Of a stretch of DNA of 64,000 nt, positions 53,276-64,000 are shown in pieces; position 1 is the stretch's first letter, and each line of letters starts with the position of its first letter. Both the position numbers and the translations under genes were made by a program. The notes beneath the pieces were generated by a model. That model saw only the letters and a program-made list of their open reading frames with translations, did no database searches and was not told the origin of the DNA. This stretch comes from Channallabes apus (lineage: Eukaryota; Chordata; Actinopteri; Siluriformes; Clariidae), in NCBI GenBank assembly GCA_030522415.1, contig CM060131.1, positions 3,696,501 through 3,760,500 on the forward strand, in the 5' to 3' direction.

Positions 53276-56200
53276 TGAGATCTACTGCACAGGGGAGCTG
53301 TTAAGACAGGTACAGATGGCCAAATTATTTGATGACAACAAGGTCTTTGTGGATATGAAATTGACTGCAGAACCTGGTAAGAACAATGCATTGCATTGGT
53401 CTTTAACCTTTGGTATTTCCTCATTAGCTGCTTATGTTACTTTTATTTTTACTCCATGTAGATGCTGTTTTAGATGCCTTCTCCAATCTAACACAAAGGT
53501 TTCCAAATGGGACTGTTCCTCCTTCAGACATACAAGTATTTGTAAATACATATTTTGTGAATAGTGGGAAAGAGTTTGAGCCATGGAGTCCCCCAGACTG
53601 GCATGAAAAGTAAACCCTTTGTTTAAAGTGCAGTGGATAAAATTGAAAGTATGTATCTTATTGCTGGAAAGGAAGAATAATATTGTTTAAATTTGATTGC
53701 AGGCCAAAACTGCTGGCCAAGATATCTGACCCAAAACTTCGTATTTGGGCTGAGGAGTTGCATGGTTTGTGGAAATCACTTGGCCGAAAGGTCTGTCCAC
53801 TTAAGACATAATACCTGAATTATATATTGTGGATCTCAGTTTCTCTTCTCTCTTACTCTCTTACTTGGTAGATCATTAATACGTAATAATGCACTCTTTT
53901 GTGTGAATTGTGTGTTTACATGAATGTCAGTGGTACATGTCAGTGAATTCCAGTGTAGGTATTAAGTAGGTATTAAATATGTATTAACTTTTGATTGCAA
54001 TATTTATTAATTTAAATTAATTTGATTTTTAATCAGTCTTATAAATGAGAAAATAACATCATGTAATTAACATTATAGGCACAATACAGCCAAATAATTT
54101 GTTAACGAAAATAAAGAATATATGTTGTCAATTTGATGAATTTGATTCAAATATACTTTATGCCAAATTAGTCATTGTTTAAAATATTGATGGTCTTCTG
54201 GTTTTCTTCTCTCCTACTCTTTTTTCTCAGGTTACTAATGATGTGAAAGATAATCCTCAAATGTATTCTATGATATACTGCCCATATCCTGGCATTGTGC
54301 CAGGTGGGCGCTTCACTGAGTTTTACTACTGGTGAGGCAGCCCAGAATACAAATACAGTACATACTCACACATGAACACCCTTAGTGATCTTATTTTAAT
54401 TATTCATTTGACAGGGATTCCTACTGGGTGATAAATGGTCTCATATTATCTGAAATGATAGAAACAGCAAAAGGAATGATCCAAAACTTCCTACATATGG
54501 TGGAGAGGTGAACTTTTTCTCACCTATTATATTTTAATATTACCCAAATTACCTCATACACAAATGATGAATAAGAATGGTTTAACAATGTAAACCAGGC
54601 ATTTACTGAATCACATAATACGTATATGATACTGACATAATCATACAGGTATGGTTTTGTACCAAATGGAGGGAGAATTTACTATGAGCGACGTAGTCAA
54701 CCACCCTTCCTACCTCTAATGGTTGAGAGTTACTACCAGGCCACTAAGGATGTAGAATTTCTCAGGTAATAACTTTTTGCAGTTAATTTAACTTGTAATT
54801 ACGTATCTAATGCAATTCCTATGTATATTTAGAGAATTTAGAATTCTCATTGTCTCACACAATGTGTGTATGTGTGTGTGTCTGGTAATGTTATCAGGAA
54901 GGCTTTACCATTGTTGGAAAATGAATACAGTTTTTGGATGGAGAACCGCTCCATTGATGTGGAAGTGAATAGTGTCAAGCATGTCATGAATCGTTATTAT
55001 GTACAAGTTGGCCAGCCCAGGTAGGAGCTAATGTGGACAAAAACTTAACAAAGGAAACTGCTAATATTCTAAGATAACAGGTAATGCACTGTTTGTCCTC
55101 TACAGGCCAGAATCTTATACACACGATGCCGAGCTGGCGGAGGGCTTACCTGCAGGTACATCTTCCAATATTAAGCAATTACTACTTATGAAATAAAATA
55201 ATTTGCTGCTTTTGTATGAAAACAACTAAGAAAGGATACGTTTTTAGAAAGACCCTCAATTATGATTTATGCTTTTTTCAGAGGCTCAGGAGAAGTTGTG
55301 GACAGAACTGAAAGCAGCAGCTGAGTCTGGTTGGGATTTTTCCTCACGCTGGTACATTAACAACTTGGACAAAAACAGTGCCTCGTTTAGGGACACTAGG
55401 ACAAGCTACATTGTGCCTGTTGACCTCAATGCTCTCATATGTCGTAATGAGCATGTCCTGGCTAAGTTCCACAGAATTCTGGGTAAGAAAGAAGACATTG
55501 GCAAACATTAGGAAATCTATACACATACTAGAGTGTATTTTTCTACCCTAAAACTGTAATTGACTTTCAAGCATTAAGCATCAACATACCCGCAGTGATA
55601 AGATTATACTGATTATCTGCATGGCTGTGTTTTGGCCAGGTTCTCACAACTATGCAGATTATTAGTATGACAGTATGATTGTGATTTAGTATGAGGGCCG
55701 TATAGGGCTTAAATCAAACTTCACTCATGCACACACACATGAAACACTCACACATACATACAGTGGTGTGAAAAACTATTTGCCCCCCTCTTGATTTCTT
55801 ATTCTTTTGCATGTTTGTCACACAAAATGTTTCTGATCATCAAACACATTTAACTATTAGTAAAAGATAACACAAGTAAACACAAAATGCAGTTTTAAAT
55901 GAGGGGTTTTATTATTTAGGAAGAAAAAAAATCCAAACCTACATGGCCCTGTGTGAAAAAGTAATTGCCCCCTGAACCAACTAACTGGTTGGGCCACCCC
56001 GAGCAGCAATAACTGCAATCAAGCGTTTGCAATAACTTGCAACGAGTCTTTTACAGCACTCTGGAGGAATTTTGGCCCACTCATCTTTGCAGAATTGTTG
56101 TAATTCAGCTTTATTTGAGGGTTTTCTAGCATGAACCGCCTTTTTAAGGTCATGCCACAACATCTCAATAGGATTCAGGTCAGGACTTTGACTAGGCCAC

Positions 56201-59200
56201 TCCAAAGTCTTCATTTTGTTTTTCTTCAGCCATTCAGAGGTGGATTTGCTGGTGTGTTTTGGGTCATTGTCCTGCTGCAGCACCCAAGATCGCTTCAGCT
56301 TGAGTTGACGAACAGATGGCCGGACATTCTCCCTCAGGATTTTTTGGTAGACAGTAGAATTCATGGTTCCATCTATCACAGCAAGCCTTCCAGGTCCTGA
56401 AGCAGCAAAACAACCCCAGACCATCACACTACCACCACCATATTTTACTGTTGGTATGATGTTCTTTTTCTGAAATGCTGTGTTACTTTTACGCCAGATG
56501 TAACGGGACACGCACCTTCCAAAAAGTTAAACTTTTGTCTCATCGGTCCACAAGGTATTTTCCCAAAAGTCTTGGCAATCATTGAGATGTTTTTTAGCAA
56601 AATTGAGACGAGCCTTAATGTTCTTTTTGCTTAAAAGTGGTTTGCGCCTTGGAAATCTGCCATGCAGGCCGTATTTGCCCAGTCTCTTTCTTATGGTGGA
56701 GTCGTGAACACTGACCTTAATTGAGGCAAGTGAGGCCTGCAGTTCTTTAGATGTTGTCCTGGGGTCTTTTGTGGCCTCTCGGATGAGTTGTCTCTGCGCT
56801 CTTGGGGTAATTTCGGTCGGCCGGCCACTCCTGGGAAGGTTCACCACTGTTCCATGTTTTTGCCAATTGTGGATAATGGCTCTCACTGTGGTTCGCTGGA
56901 GTCCCAAAGCTTTAGAAATGGCTTTATAACCTTTACCAGACTGCTAGATCTCAATTACTTTTTCAATTCAATTCAATTCAATTTTATTTATATAGCGCTT
57001 TTAACAATGGTCATTGTCTCAAAGCAGCTTCACAAAAATTTAAGAAATTTAACAAAAAAAAAAAAAAAAAATGTTCTCATTTGTTCCTGAATTTATTTGG
57101 ATCTTGGCATGATGTCTAGCTTTTGAGGTGCTTTTGGTCTACTTCTCTGTGTCAGGTAGCTCCTATTTAAGTGATTTCTTGATTGAAACAGGTGTGGCAG
57201 TAATCAGGCCTGGGGGTGACTACAGAAATTGAACTCAGGTGTGATAAACCACAGTTAAATAATTTTTTAACAAGGGGGGCAATCACTTTTTCACACAGGG
57301 CCATGTAGATTTGGAGGTTTTTTTCTCCCTTAATAACGTAAACCTTCATTTAAAAACTGCATTTTGTGTTCAATTATGTTATCTTTGACTAATAGTTAAC
57401 GGTTTTTGATGATCAGAAACATTTAAGTGTGACAAACATGCAAAAGAATAAGAAATCAGGAAGGGGGCAAATAGTTTTTCACACCACTGTATATACTACT
57501 AACTGCTCACACAACTACATATGAAATGCGCACTCACACACACATACATACTCTCCGCGCGCGCACATACATACATACTTTCAGCGCGCGCACATACATA
57601 CATACTTTGCGCACTCGCACACACATACATACTCTCCGCGCGCGCACAGTCATACATACTTTGCGCTCACGCACATACATATCCCCCATCATTTTAATTT
57701 AATTAAGAAGCCCTTTGTATTATATAGGCTATTAATCTGTAAAAATAAATATATAAATAATACGTCATATATTTTTAATTGTATCAGTTTTTGTTTCAAT
57801 ATATATTCTATATTTAATGCCCGTAGCGTCAAATTTCCACAGCAGCAGCGACAGGTATCCGAGGTGCTTGTGTTACCATGGTAACGCTAGGAGGAAGTGA
57901 CGTGGCATGGTGTTCTGAATGGTGGAATTTTGTAGAGGGAAGTTCCCTTATCAGACATTTCCTGCGCAGGGAGTAGGGTGTAGGGAGTAGGGTGTAGGGA
58001 GTAGTAATTTCAATGTATATGAACTTCTTTCTCCCTGATTAGCGTTTCTTAAATAGACCGTTAATGGACAGTTTAGAAGACAACGAGTGATCTATTTATC
58101 ACAACAAAAGTGGGTGATATGGAGGGTCGGAACAATGTTTGAATTTCCAATTCAGAGTCTCGTGGGATTCCGATGAGTTAGTTATTCCTCGCGAAGGCGA
58201 GGAAACACATTGCACAAAACAGTAATTTTCATATTAGCCACAGATTCCGTGCTTCAATTCTCTTTTTGCAAATCATCACCTGCGTTTTCTGCCGCTGCAA
58301 TATTGAGTCATTATGTGGACAGTTCTAAATAAGCCTTGTGATTGAGCAGTGATGATCATTATACTGTCCTACTCCGTCTTCTAAACTGTCCAACAGCAGG
58401 CTGTTTACAAACCAGTTACTACCATTCAGGGAGAATGAAGCGAAAAGTCCGTCTACACTGAAATTACTTCCTTTTACACTGAAACGCCTTCCGGTTACAC
58501 TGAAACGCCTTGTATGGAATAAGATCACTGTCAAAAATATCCGTGCGTAAAAAAAAGATTTGTGTGTAATTCCGTCTTTTGTCTGAGTTGAATCCCAAAA
58601 TCTATGGCCACGACAGCTTACAGATACGAGAGTTTGTGTGTTTGTTACAATACAACTCTGAAATATACGACTCTGACCGTTTACAGATACAAATCTCGTT
58701 TTTACAACTCCTCTGTTTCACGGACGAATTGCGAAATTACGGCTACGAATGCTGTGCGTGAAAACACTGTCAAAAATACGTCATCAAGGCCACATGCACA
58801 GGCATTACTATCCGAGGGAAGAGGAATCGATTCGGCGCATGCGCCCCGCCTCCGTTTTAAACTCCTAAAATCTTACCTACTATAGTTAAAACATCTCTGT
58901 AATTTTACTTCTCTTAAACGTCCGAATCTGTGGGAAAAAAAACTTAGCTGAGACGATGAGAGAGCGCTCGACTGCTGGTTTAAAACGGAGGCGGGGCGCA
59001 TGCACCGAATCGATTCATCTTCCCTCGGCTAGTAATGCCTGTGCATGTGGCCTTGATGACGTATTTTTGACAGTGTTTTCACACACAGCATTCGTAGCCG
59101 TAATTTCGCAATTCGTCCGTGAAACAGAGGAGTTGTAAAAACGAGATTTGTATCTGTAAACGGTCAGAGTCGTATATTTCAGAGTTGTATTTTAACAAAC

Positions 59201-62200
59201 ACCCAAACTCTCCTATCTGTAAGCTGTCGTGGCCGTAGATTTTGGGATTCAACTCAGACAAAAGACAGAATTACACACAAATCTTTTTTTTATGCACGAA
59301 TATTTTTGACAGTGATCTTATTCCATACACCTTCCGGTTACACTGAGAATCTCATAGGTGTATGTGCGCGCGCGGAGAGTATGTATGTGTGTATGAGTGC
59401 GCAAAGTATGTATGTACAGTATCTCACAAAAGTGAGTACACCCCTCACATTTTTGTAAATATTTTATTATTTCTTTTCAAGGGACAACGCTAAAGATATG
59501 AAACTCTGATAGAATGTAAAGTAATCAGTGTACAGCTTGTATAATGGTGTAAAGTTGATGTTCCCTCAAAATAACTCAACACACAGCCATTAATGTCTGA
59601 ACTGCTGGCAACAAAAGTGAGTACACCCCTAAATGAAAATGTTCAAACTGTTCCCAGTGTCAGTATTTTGTGTGGCCACCATTATTTTCCAGCACTGCCT
59701 TAACTCTCTTGGGCATGGATTTCACTAGAGCTTCACAGGTTGCCACGGGAATCCTCTTCCACTCCTCCTTGATCACGTCACGAAGCTGGTGGATGTTAGA
59801 CACCTTGCGCTTCTCCACCTTCCGTTTGAGGATGCCCCACAGATGCTCAATAGGGTTTAGGTCTGGAGACATGCTTGGCCAGTCCAGCACCTTTACCCTC
59901 AGTTTCTTCAGCAAGGCAGTGGTTGTCTTGGAAGTATGTTTGGGGTCATTATCATGTACCCTCTACGCCCAGTATATATACCGCTCTACGGCCCAGTTTT
60001 CCGAAGGCAGGGGATCATGCTCTTCTTCAGTATGGCACAGTACATGTTGGCATTCATGGTTCCCTCAATGAACTGTAGTTCCACAGTGCCGGCAGCACTC
60101 ATGCAGCTCCAAACCATGACACTCCCACCACCATGCTTGACTGTAGGCAAGACACATCTGTCCTTGTACTCCTCACCTGGTCGCCGCCACACACGCTTGA
60201 CACCATCTGAACCAAATAAGTTTATCTTGGTCTCATCAGACCACAGGATGTGGTTCCAGTATTCCATGTCCTTAGTCTGCTTGTCTTCAACAAACTGTTT
60301 GCGGGCTTTCTTGTGCACCATCTTTAGAAGAGTCTTTCTTCTGGGACGACAGCCATGCAGACCAATTTGATGCAGTGTGCGGCATATGGTTTGAGCACTG
60401 ACAGGCTGGCTCCCCATCCCTTCAACCTCTGCAGCAATGCTGGCAGGACTCACACGTCGATTTTCAAAAGCCAACCTCTGGACATGACGCTGAGCACGTG
60501 CACTCAACTTCTTTGGTCTACCATGGCGGGGCCTGTTCTGGGTGGAACCTGTCCTTTTGAACCGCTGTATGGTCTTAGCCACCGTGTTGCAGCTCAGTTT
60601 CAGGGTGTTAGCAATCTTCTTATAGCCTAGGCCATCTTTGTGTAGAGCAATAATTCTTTCTTTCAGATCCTCAGAGAATTCTTTGCCATGAGGTGCCATG
60701 TTAAACGTCTAGTGACCAGTCTGAGAGTGTGAGAGCGATAACACCAAATTTAACACACCTGCTCCCCAAGGACACCTGAGACCTTGTAACACTAACGAGT
60801 GACATGACAACGGGAAGGGAAAAGGGATAATTGGGCACAATTTGGGCATTTTCATTTAGGGGTGTACTCACTTTTGTTGCCAGCAGTTCAGACATTAATG
60901 GCTGTGTGTAGAGTTATTTTGAGGGGACATCAACTTTACACCATTACACAAGCTGTACACTGATTACTTTACATTCTATCAGAATTTCATATCTTAAGCG
61001 TTGTCCCTTGAAAAGATATAATAAAATTTTTACAAAAATGTGAGGGGTGTACTCACTTTTGTGAGATACTGTATGTGCGCGCGCGGAGAGTACTGTATGT
61101 ACAGTATGTGTGTGTGAGTGCGCATTTCATATGTAGTTGTGTGAGCAGTTAGTAGTATATATGTATGTGTGAGTGTTTCATATGTGTGTGCATGAGTGAA
61201 GTTTGATTTAAGCCCTAGACGGCGCCTCATAATTTAGCTTTTATACTGTATATACTCAGCAAAAAAAGAAACGTTCCTTGACTTTAAACTGTTTTTACTT
61301 TCAGTAAACTTAATGTGGAAATATTTGTATGAACACAAAAAGAGTCGACACCATAAGACATAAACTAAAAATGTTTCCCAATGTGTCCCTGAATGAAGGG
61401 AGGCTGAAAATCAAAAGTACCAGTCAGTATCTGGTGGCCACCAGCTGCTTGAAGTACTGCAGTGCATCTCCTCCTCATGGACTGGACCAGATTTGTCAGT
61501 TCTTGCTGTGAGATGGAGGGATTGTGTGTTCCTGGTGTGACTCGGGCAGTTGTTGTGGCCATCCTGTACCTGTCACGCAGGTGTGATATTCGGATGTACC
61601 CATCCTGTGCAGGTGTTGTTACACGTGGTCTTCCACTGCGAGGATGATCAGCTGTCCTTCCTGTCTCCCTGTAGCGCCGTCTTAGGCGTCTCACGGTGCG
61701 GACATGGCGATTTATTGCCCTATAGCCACATCAGCAGTCCTCATGCCCCCCTGCAGCATGCCTAATGCACGTTCACGCAGATGAGCAGCGACCCTGGGCA
61801 TCTTTCTTTGGGTGTTTTTCACAGTCGGTAGACGAGTCTCTTTAGTGTCCTGCGTTTTTAGAACTGTGACCTTAAATGCCTACTTTCTGTAAGCTGTTAC
61901 GGTCTTAACGACCATTCCACAGGTGCATGCTAATTAATTGATTATGGTTAATTGAACATGCATGGAAAACATTGTTTAAACCCTTTACAATGAAGATCTG
62001 TAAAGTTATTTGGATTTTTACAACATTATTGTTGAAATACTGTATACAGTCCTGAAAAAGGGACGTTTCTTTTTTTTTGCTGAGTATATATTTCAATGAA
62101 ATTGAAATAAAATTTTTATGATCAACTAACTGAAAATTCCGACATAATATGGTCAAAAAATTATATTGAAGTCATGCTCACTGATAGCTGATAGTGGTTT

Positions 62201-63120
62201 GCACCCAGTAAAGGTGCATTTGGTGAAATTGGATTTTTCCTTCTCATTGTCTTCCAAATTTTCACATTTTGTCAAAATTTATTCGCAAAATATAGACAGT
62301 TTACTATGTCTGCAGATGATGTTTCTCATTCTGCTGTCGTACCCTTTTAATTAAGGCCACGTCTACACATTTTTTAAAATTTGTTTTTGTTTTTGTACTT
62401 TGTTCTTTTTAAATAAAACACGACCTACATTTGAAAAATATCTTTGTCCACATGAAAACGCAAAATGCCCTGTTAAGTACTTTTAGGAGCGTCCCTAATC
62501 AACAGCGGGCAAATCAGAAGCCTAGACGAAATTTCATAACTGGTTGCGCTTTGTAGAAGGCCAACGGGCCTCGTCCAAAACCTGTCTGCGTTGCATTGTT
62601 TTTGGAAAATCTTTACTTTGGACAGAGTTTTCCAAAAGCCAAAACCACAAATAAAAATCTTTAAAAATACCTGGCTATGTGTGGACATGGCCTAAGACTA
62701 TTGGTAGAATTTTATGTTTGGGACACACATCAGCATGGTTATACTAATTATGAAGGGTTTCACTGCACAAAAAATAGCATTTGTGGATTTTTACTTAACC
62801 TGACAAATTAGTTTCTTCAGTTACACAAAATACCTACCTACCTACCTACACACCTACACACCTACCTACCTACACACCTACACAACTGAAACAACTCAGT
62901 TATTTTTGTAATTTTGTAGCTAACTAATGGCAAATTACAAAAATAACTGAGTTGTTTCAGTAGCTATTTAGGATTATGCCATGTAACAACCTTAATCATG
63001 AGCATTCCTTGAGTTTCCAGGTTTTGTTTCACTTCCAAATTTATACTTCACCTTTGTTTCTTGCTGCTTTTGGTTTTGCTGCATTTAAAAGCAATGATGC
63101 AGGATATTCTTCTTCTTTTT

Positions 63121-63155
<35 letters not shown>

Positions 63156-63880
63156 GTTACAAGTATTTTTACGTTACATATTTTCTGCAAGCATATTCAT
63201 ATATTAGTATTGATTCCAAGTTATCTAATTACAGAATCACTGTATCCAGTTTACCTACAACAATTTGGTCTTTTTTTTTTTTTTTTTGCAATGTACCAAT
63301 ATTCAAGTTCAAGTTCAAGTAGGCTTTATTGTCACTTCAACCATATACAGTTAGTACACAGTGAAAGGAAACAATGTTCCTCCAGGACCAAGGTGCTACA
63401 TGCAACACACATTTACAACATAAATTTACAGAAAAACTAAACTAGCTAACTAAGAGTCCTAGTTAGCTGGCTAGCGGAGACAAGACAGATAGACCTGACA
63501 ACATAAATTAACAACATAAATTAACAAAAACTAACCAGTTAAGGAAGACTATCTACATGTTTTTTTTTATGTTTTTTTTTTTTTTTACAGAAAACACAAC
63601 ATAAATTGCACATGCACTTATTGATATAGTGGGTAACTTTTGTATGCCTTTGTTCTCTGCAGGTGATGAGGAAAGGGCACTTATATATGACAATGCAGTC
63701 TCTGTCAGGCTGAAGGCTATAGAGAGTGTTTTATGGGATTCAAAGAAGGGAGCATGGTTTGATTATAACTTGTTGAATAGGACCAGGAATGATGCTTTCT
63801 ATCCCACCAACCTCAGTCCTCTGTGGGCACGATGTTTTTCTCAGCCTGAGATGGGGCATCAGGCACTAGAGTATCTCAGA
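53276..63880 (+). CDS. treh: Trehalase (GH37), partial
   Basis: Hydrolyses alpha,alpha-trehalose to two glucose; the vertebrate enzyme is a brush-border GPI-anchored protein of gut and kidney. Exons: 53276-53376, 53462-53609, 53703-53790, 54231-54331, 54415-54507, 54649-54765, 54898-55020, 55106-55155, 55282-55482 and 63663-63880. All junctions keep the frame and have GT-AG sites; about 413 residues. The first exon starts inside the region EIYCTGELLRQVQMAKLFDDNKVFVD. Trehalase signature 1 is PGGRFTEFYYW then DSYW, split over 54331/54415. ESGWDFSSRW (exon 55282) carries the aspartate that acts as catalytic acid in the bacterial GH37 enzyme. WFDY and FYPTNLSPLW follow. Missing: the signal-peptide exon, not found; and the C-terminus with signature 2 (QWDxPxxW), the catalytic base and GPI signal, beyond the window. 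The intron 55483-63662 is swollen to 8.2 kb by repeats. Confidence 0.94.
55981..56907 (-). pseudogene. Tc1 (DD34E) transposase, nearly intact
   Basis: Frame 56527-56907: second HTH and catalytic start (GLQRTTVRAIIHNWQKHG, GRPTEITPRAQRQLI, TLWTDETKV with the first Asp). A stop at 56527 separates it from 55981-56511: SRYIWRKSNTAF, GGGSVMVWGCF, LQQDNDPKHTS with the second Asp and SPDLNPIEMLWHDLKK with the Glu; C-terminus at 55981. The N-terminal HTH is cut by the insertion at 56960-57072. The catalytic triad is complete. Confidence 0.85.
56960..57072 (-). mobile_element. L2-family 3' tail inserted in Tc1
   Basis: TCAATTCAATTCAATTCAAT then TTTATTTATATAGCGCTTTT and CAAAGCAGCTTCACA, ending in a poly-A (plus strand). 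The same tail occurs at 38745. The hexamer or pentamer end marks the 3' terminus. Inserted into the transposase gene of the Tc1 element. Confidence 0.7.
57969..58445. repeat. Tandem and inner inverted repeat in left arm
   Basis: GGGAGTAGGGTGTA repeats 2.5 times at 57969-58004. TGGACAGTTTAGAAGAC (58065-58081) is reversed at 58376-58392, and CTTCTTTCTCCCTGA (58024-58038) is nearly reversed at 58426-58440: a nested inverted repeat of about 420 bp span. No coding content. Confidence 0.7.
58509..59332. repeat. Palindrome with 354-bp arms
   Basis: Left arm 58509-58862 and right arm 58979-59332 are reverse complements with only scattered mismatches (for example ATGCGCCCCGCCTCCGTTTT against AAAACGGAGGCGGGGCGCAT). 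Loop about 116 bp. Each arm has short ORFs of 60 codons mirrored in the other arm; these are side effects of the palindrome. CpG content is higher than in flanking DNA. Confidence 0.9.
59417..61071 (-). mobile_element. Tc1-like transposon with long inverted repeats
   Basis: Ends CAGTATCTCACAAAAGTGAG and its complement, TA on both sides (59415-59416, 61072-61073). The inverted repeats are about 230 bp long and contain the AAAGTGAGTACACCCCT motif twice, as direct repeats inside each end (59430s and 59620s), i.e. IR/DR structure as in Sleeping Beauty-type elements. Length 1655 bp. Confidence 0.9.
59660..60699 (-). pseudogene. Tc1 (DD34E) transposase, one lesion
   Basis: ATG at 60699 (MAPHGKEFSEDLKERII) with a complete bipartite DNA-binding domain: HTH1 KIANTLKLSCNTVAK, GRPKKL hook and HTH2 SAQTICRTLHQIGL. 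First Asp in ILWSDETKINLFG, then GGGSVMVWS. The frame ends at 59986 because of a short imperfect duplication (GGCGTAGAGGGTA beside GGCCGTAGAGCGGTA, near 59958-59992). Beyond it HDNDPKH and frame 59660-59914 with SPDLNPIEHLWGILKRKV. Only this one lesion was noticed. Confidence 0.88.
61253..62086 (-). mobile_element. Tc1-derived MITE carrying HTH-only ORF, copy 2
   Basis: Second copy of the element at 33689-34485, about 834 bp, ends CTCAGCAAAAAAAGAAACGT and GCTGAGTA. Differs by scattered substitutions and small indels near both ends. Sits directly right of the large inverted repeat. Confidence 0.8.
61365..61694 (-). CDS. Truncated Tc1 transposase, HTH domain only (copy 2)
   Basis: 109 open codons, same frame and same in-frame loss of the DDE domain as 33775-34104, with three substitutions (residues near 7, 96 and 105). 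HTH and hook: RRYRETGRTADHPRSGRPR. C-terminal piece: LVQSMRRRCTAVLQAAGGH. If expressed it could only bind DNA. Confidence 0.55.
   Translation of the reverse strand: MRRLRRRYRETGRTADHPRSGRPRVTTPAQDGYIRISHLRDRYRMATTTARVTPGTHNPSISQQELTNLVQSMRRRCTAVLQAAGGHQILTGTFDFQPPFIQGHIGKHF
62351..62693. mobile_element. MITE with GGCCACGTCTACAC ends
   Basis: Left end AAGGCCACGTCTACACA and right end TGTGTGGACATGGCCTAAG are inverted repeats. 343 bp, no coding. Related to 25340-25690. Terminal style is hAT-like; the target duplication was not resolved. 62087-62350 shows nothing recognisable. Confidence 0.65.
62885..62961. repeat. Perfect 30-bp-stem hairpin
   Basis: 62885-62914 and 62932-62961 are perfect reverse complements (ACTGAAACAACTCAGTTATT...), 17-bp loop. 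Preceded by a (CTAC)n tract at 62832-62880. Inside the treh intron, so it would be transcribed. Confidence 0.9.
63125..63156. repeat. (ATT)n microsatellite
   Basis: About ten ATT units in the treh intron. Similar simple arrays elsewhere: (TA)n 4001-4036, (TG)n 51691-51758. Confidence 0.95.
63299..63560 (-). mobile_element. LINE 3' tail fragment
   Basis: ATTCAAGTTCAAGTTCAAGT hexamer repeats followed by AGGCTTTATTGTCACTTCAA and CCATATACAGTTAGTACAC is the 3' end of a fish non-LTR element in minus orientation. 5'-truncated, non-coding. It lies 100 bp left of the last visible treh exon. Confidence 0.55.
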
Positions 63881-64000
63881 GTGAGTGGTGTTTTTTTTTT
63901 AAGTATGTTTGTAAGTAGTTATTAATTTAATTTAGTAGTTATTAAATTAATAATTAATAATGTTATAGAGCAATTATGTAAAGAAATGCAAGTATGCAAT

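Larger units (their letters stand above)
55761..57489 (-). mobile_element. Tc1-like transposon, minus strand
   Basis: Inverted ends CAGTGGTGTGAAAAACTATT and the complement of AATAGTTTTTCACACCACTG, with TA on both sides. About 1.73 kb including a small LINE/SINE tail insertion at 56960-57072. Same family as the relic at 30768-31135. Confidence 0.9.
55650..61245. repeat. Large inverted repeat in treh intron
   Basis: Blocks on the left are found reversed on the right: 55690-55758 with 61165-61232, 57492-57575 with about 61073-61160, and 57600-57670 with about 59350-59415, around a central palindrome (58509-59332). Blocks include CAAACTTCACTCATGCACAC and GCGCGCGCACATACATACAT arrays. Different Tc1-like elements interrupt the two arms (55761-57489, 59417-61071). 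The left arm also has a unique 0.83 kb piece (57680-58508). Confidence 0.8.

Noticed and set aside
57535..57670. CRISPR-like array (CGCGCGCACATACATACAT units)
   Set aside because: Spacers are too short and irregular and the host is a vertebrate; it is a microsatellite-like repeat in the inverted-repeat arm.
58579..59261. Pair of 60-codon ORFs with nearly the same protein on opposite strands
   Set aside because: Explained entirely by the two arms of the palindrome; no other coding evidence.

Overview
The window looks like nuclear DNA of a ray-finned (teleost) fish. It has two vertebrate-type genes with short exons and GT-AG introns, set in a dense mix of repeats typical of fish: many Tc1-like transposons, L2, Rex1 and RTE non-LTR elements, hAT-like MITEs, a tRNA-derived SINE, a Gypsy-like LTR element and an endogenous retrovirus. 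I lean weakly to a catfish-like or other ostariophysan host, but nothing seen here proves it.

Layout. About 0.65-0.88 kb: promoter and non-coding first exon of ddx6, with a possible divergent minus-strand first exon. 0.78-18.47 kb: the whole ddx6 gene on the plus strand. It encodes a 481-residue DEAD-box helicase from 12 coding exons, with a 3.2 kb 3' UTR ending at an AATAAA at 18450. Its introns hold a foldback element, an hAT-like element, another TIR element, a decayed Tc1 and a SINE. 18.5-26.6 kb: Tc1 relic and several L2-type elements in both orientations, nested in each other and broken by hAT-like MITEs. 26.65-30.76 kb: a young LTR element (TSD GTCAA) that keeps only gag-protease, with a SCAN-like Gag. 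30.8-38.7 kb: a run of Tc1-like elements and LINE tails, including a MITE that carries a catalytic-domain-less transposase ORF. 39.0-46.55 kb: a 7.54 kb endogenous retrovirus on the minus strand (TSD ATACA). Its LTRs are nearly identical, it has a proline-type primer site and an in-frame amber codon between gag and protease, but no env, a deleted RT core, and a Rex1 insertion in integrase. 47.8-50.95 kb: a complete RTE-type element with a 14-bp TSD. 51.18-51.98 kb: an hAT MITE with an 8-bp TSD.

53.28-63.88 kb: ten exons of trehalase (treh) on the plus strand. The first coding exon was not found and the 3' end lies outside the window. One treh intron is 8.2 kb long and contains a very large inverted repeat (about 55.65-61.24 kb) with a 354-bp-arm palindrome at its centre and Tc1 elements inserted in each arm, followed by a second copy of the HTH-only MITE.

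The two host genes are adjacent and in the same orientation, as DDX6 and TREH are in human chromosome 11q23, so this is probably a conserved neighbourhood expanded by transposons. DDX6 acts in mRNA decay and translational repression (P-bodies); trehalase hydrolyses trehalose to glucose. I see no functional link between them. Everything between them is mobile DNA or unassigned sequence.
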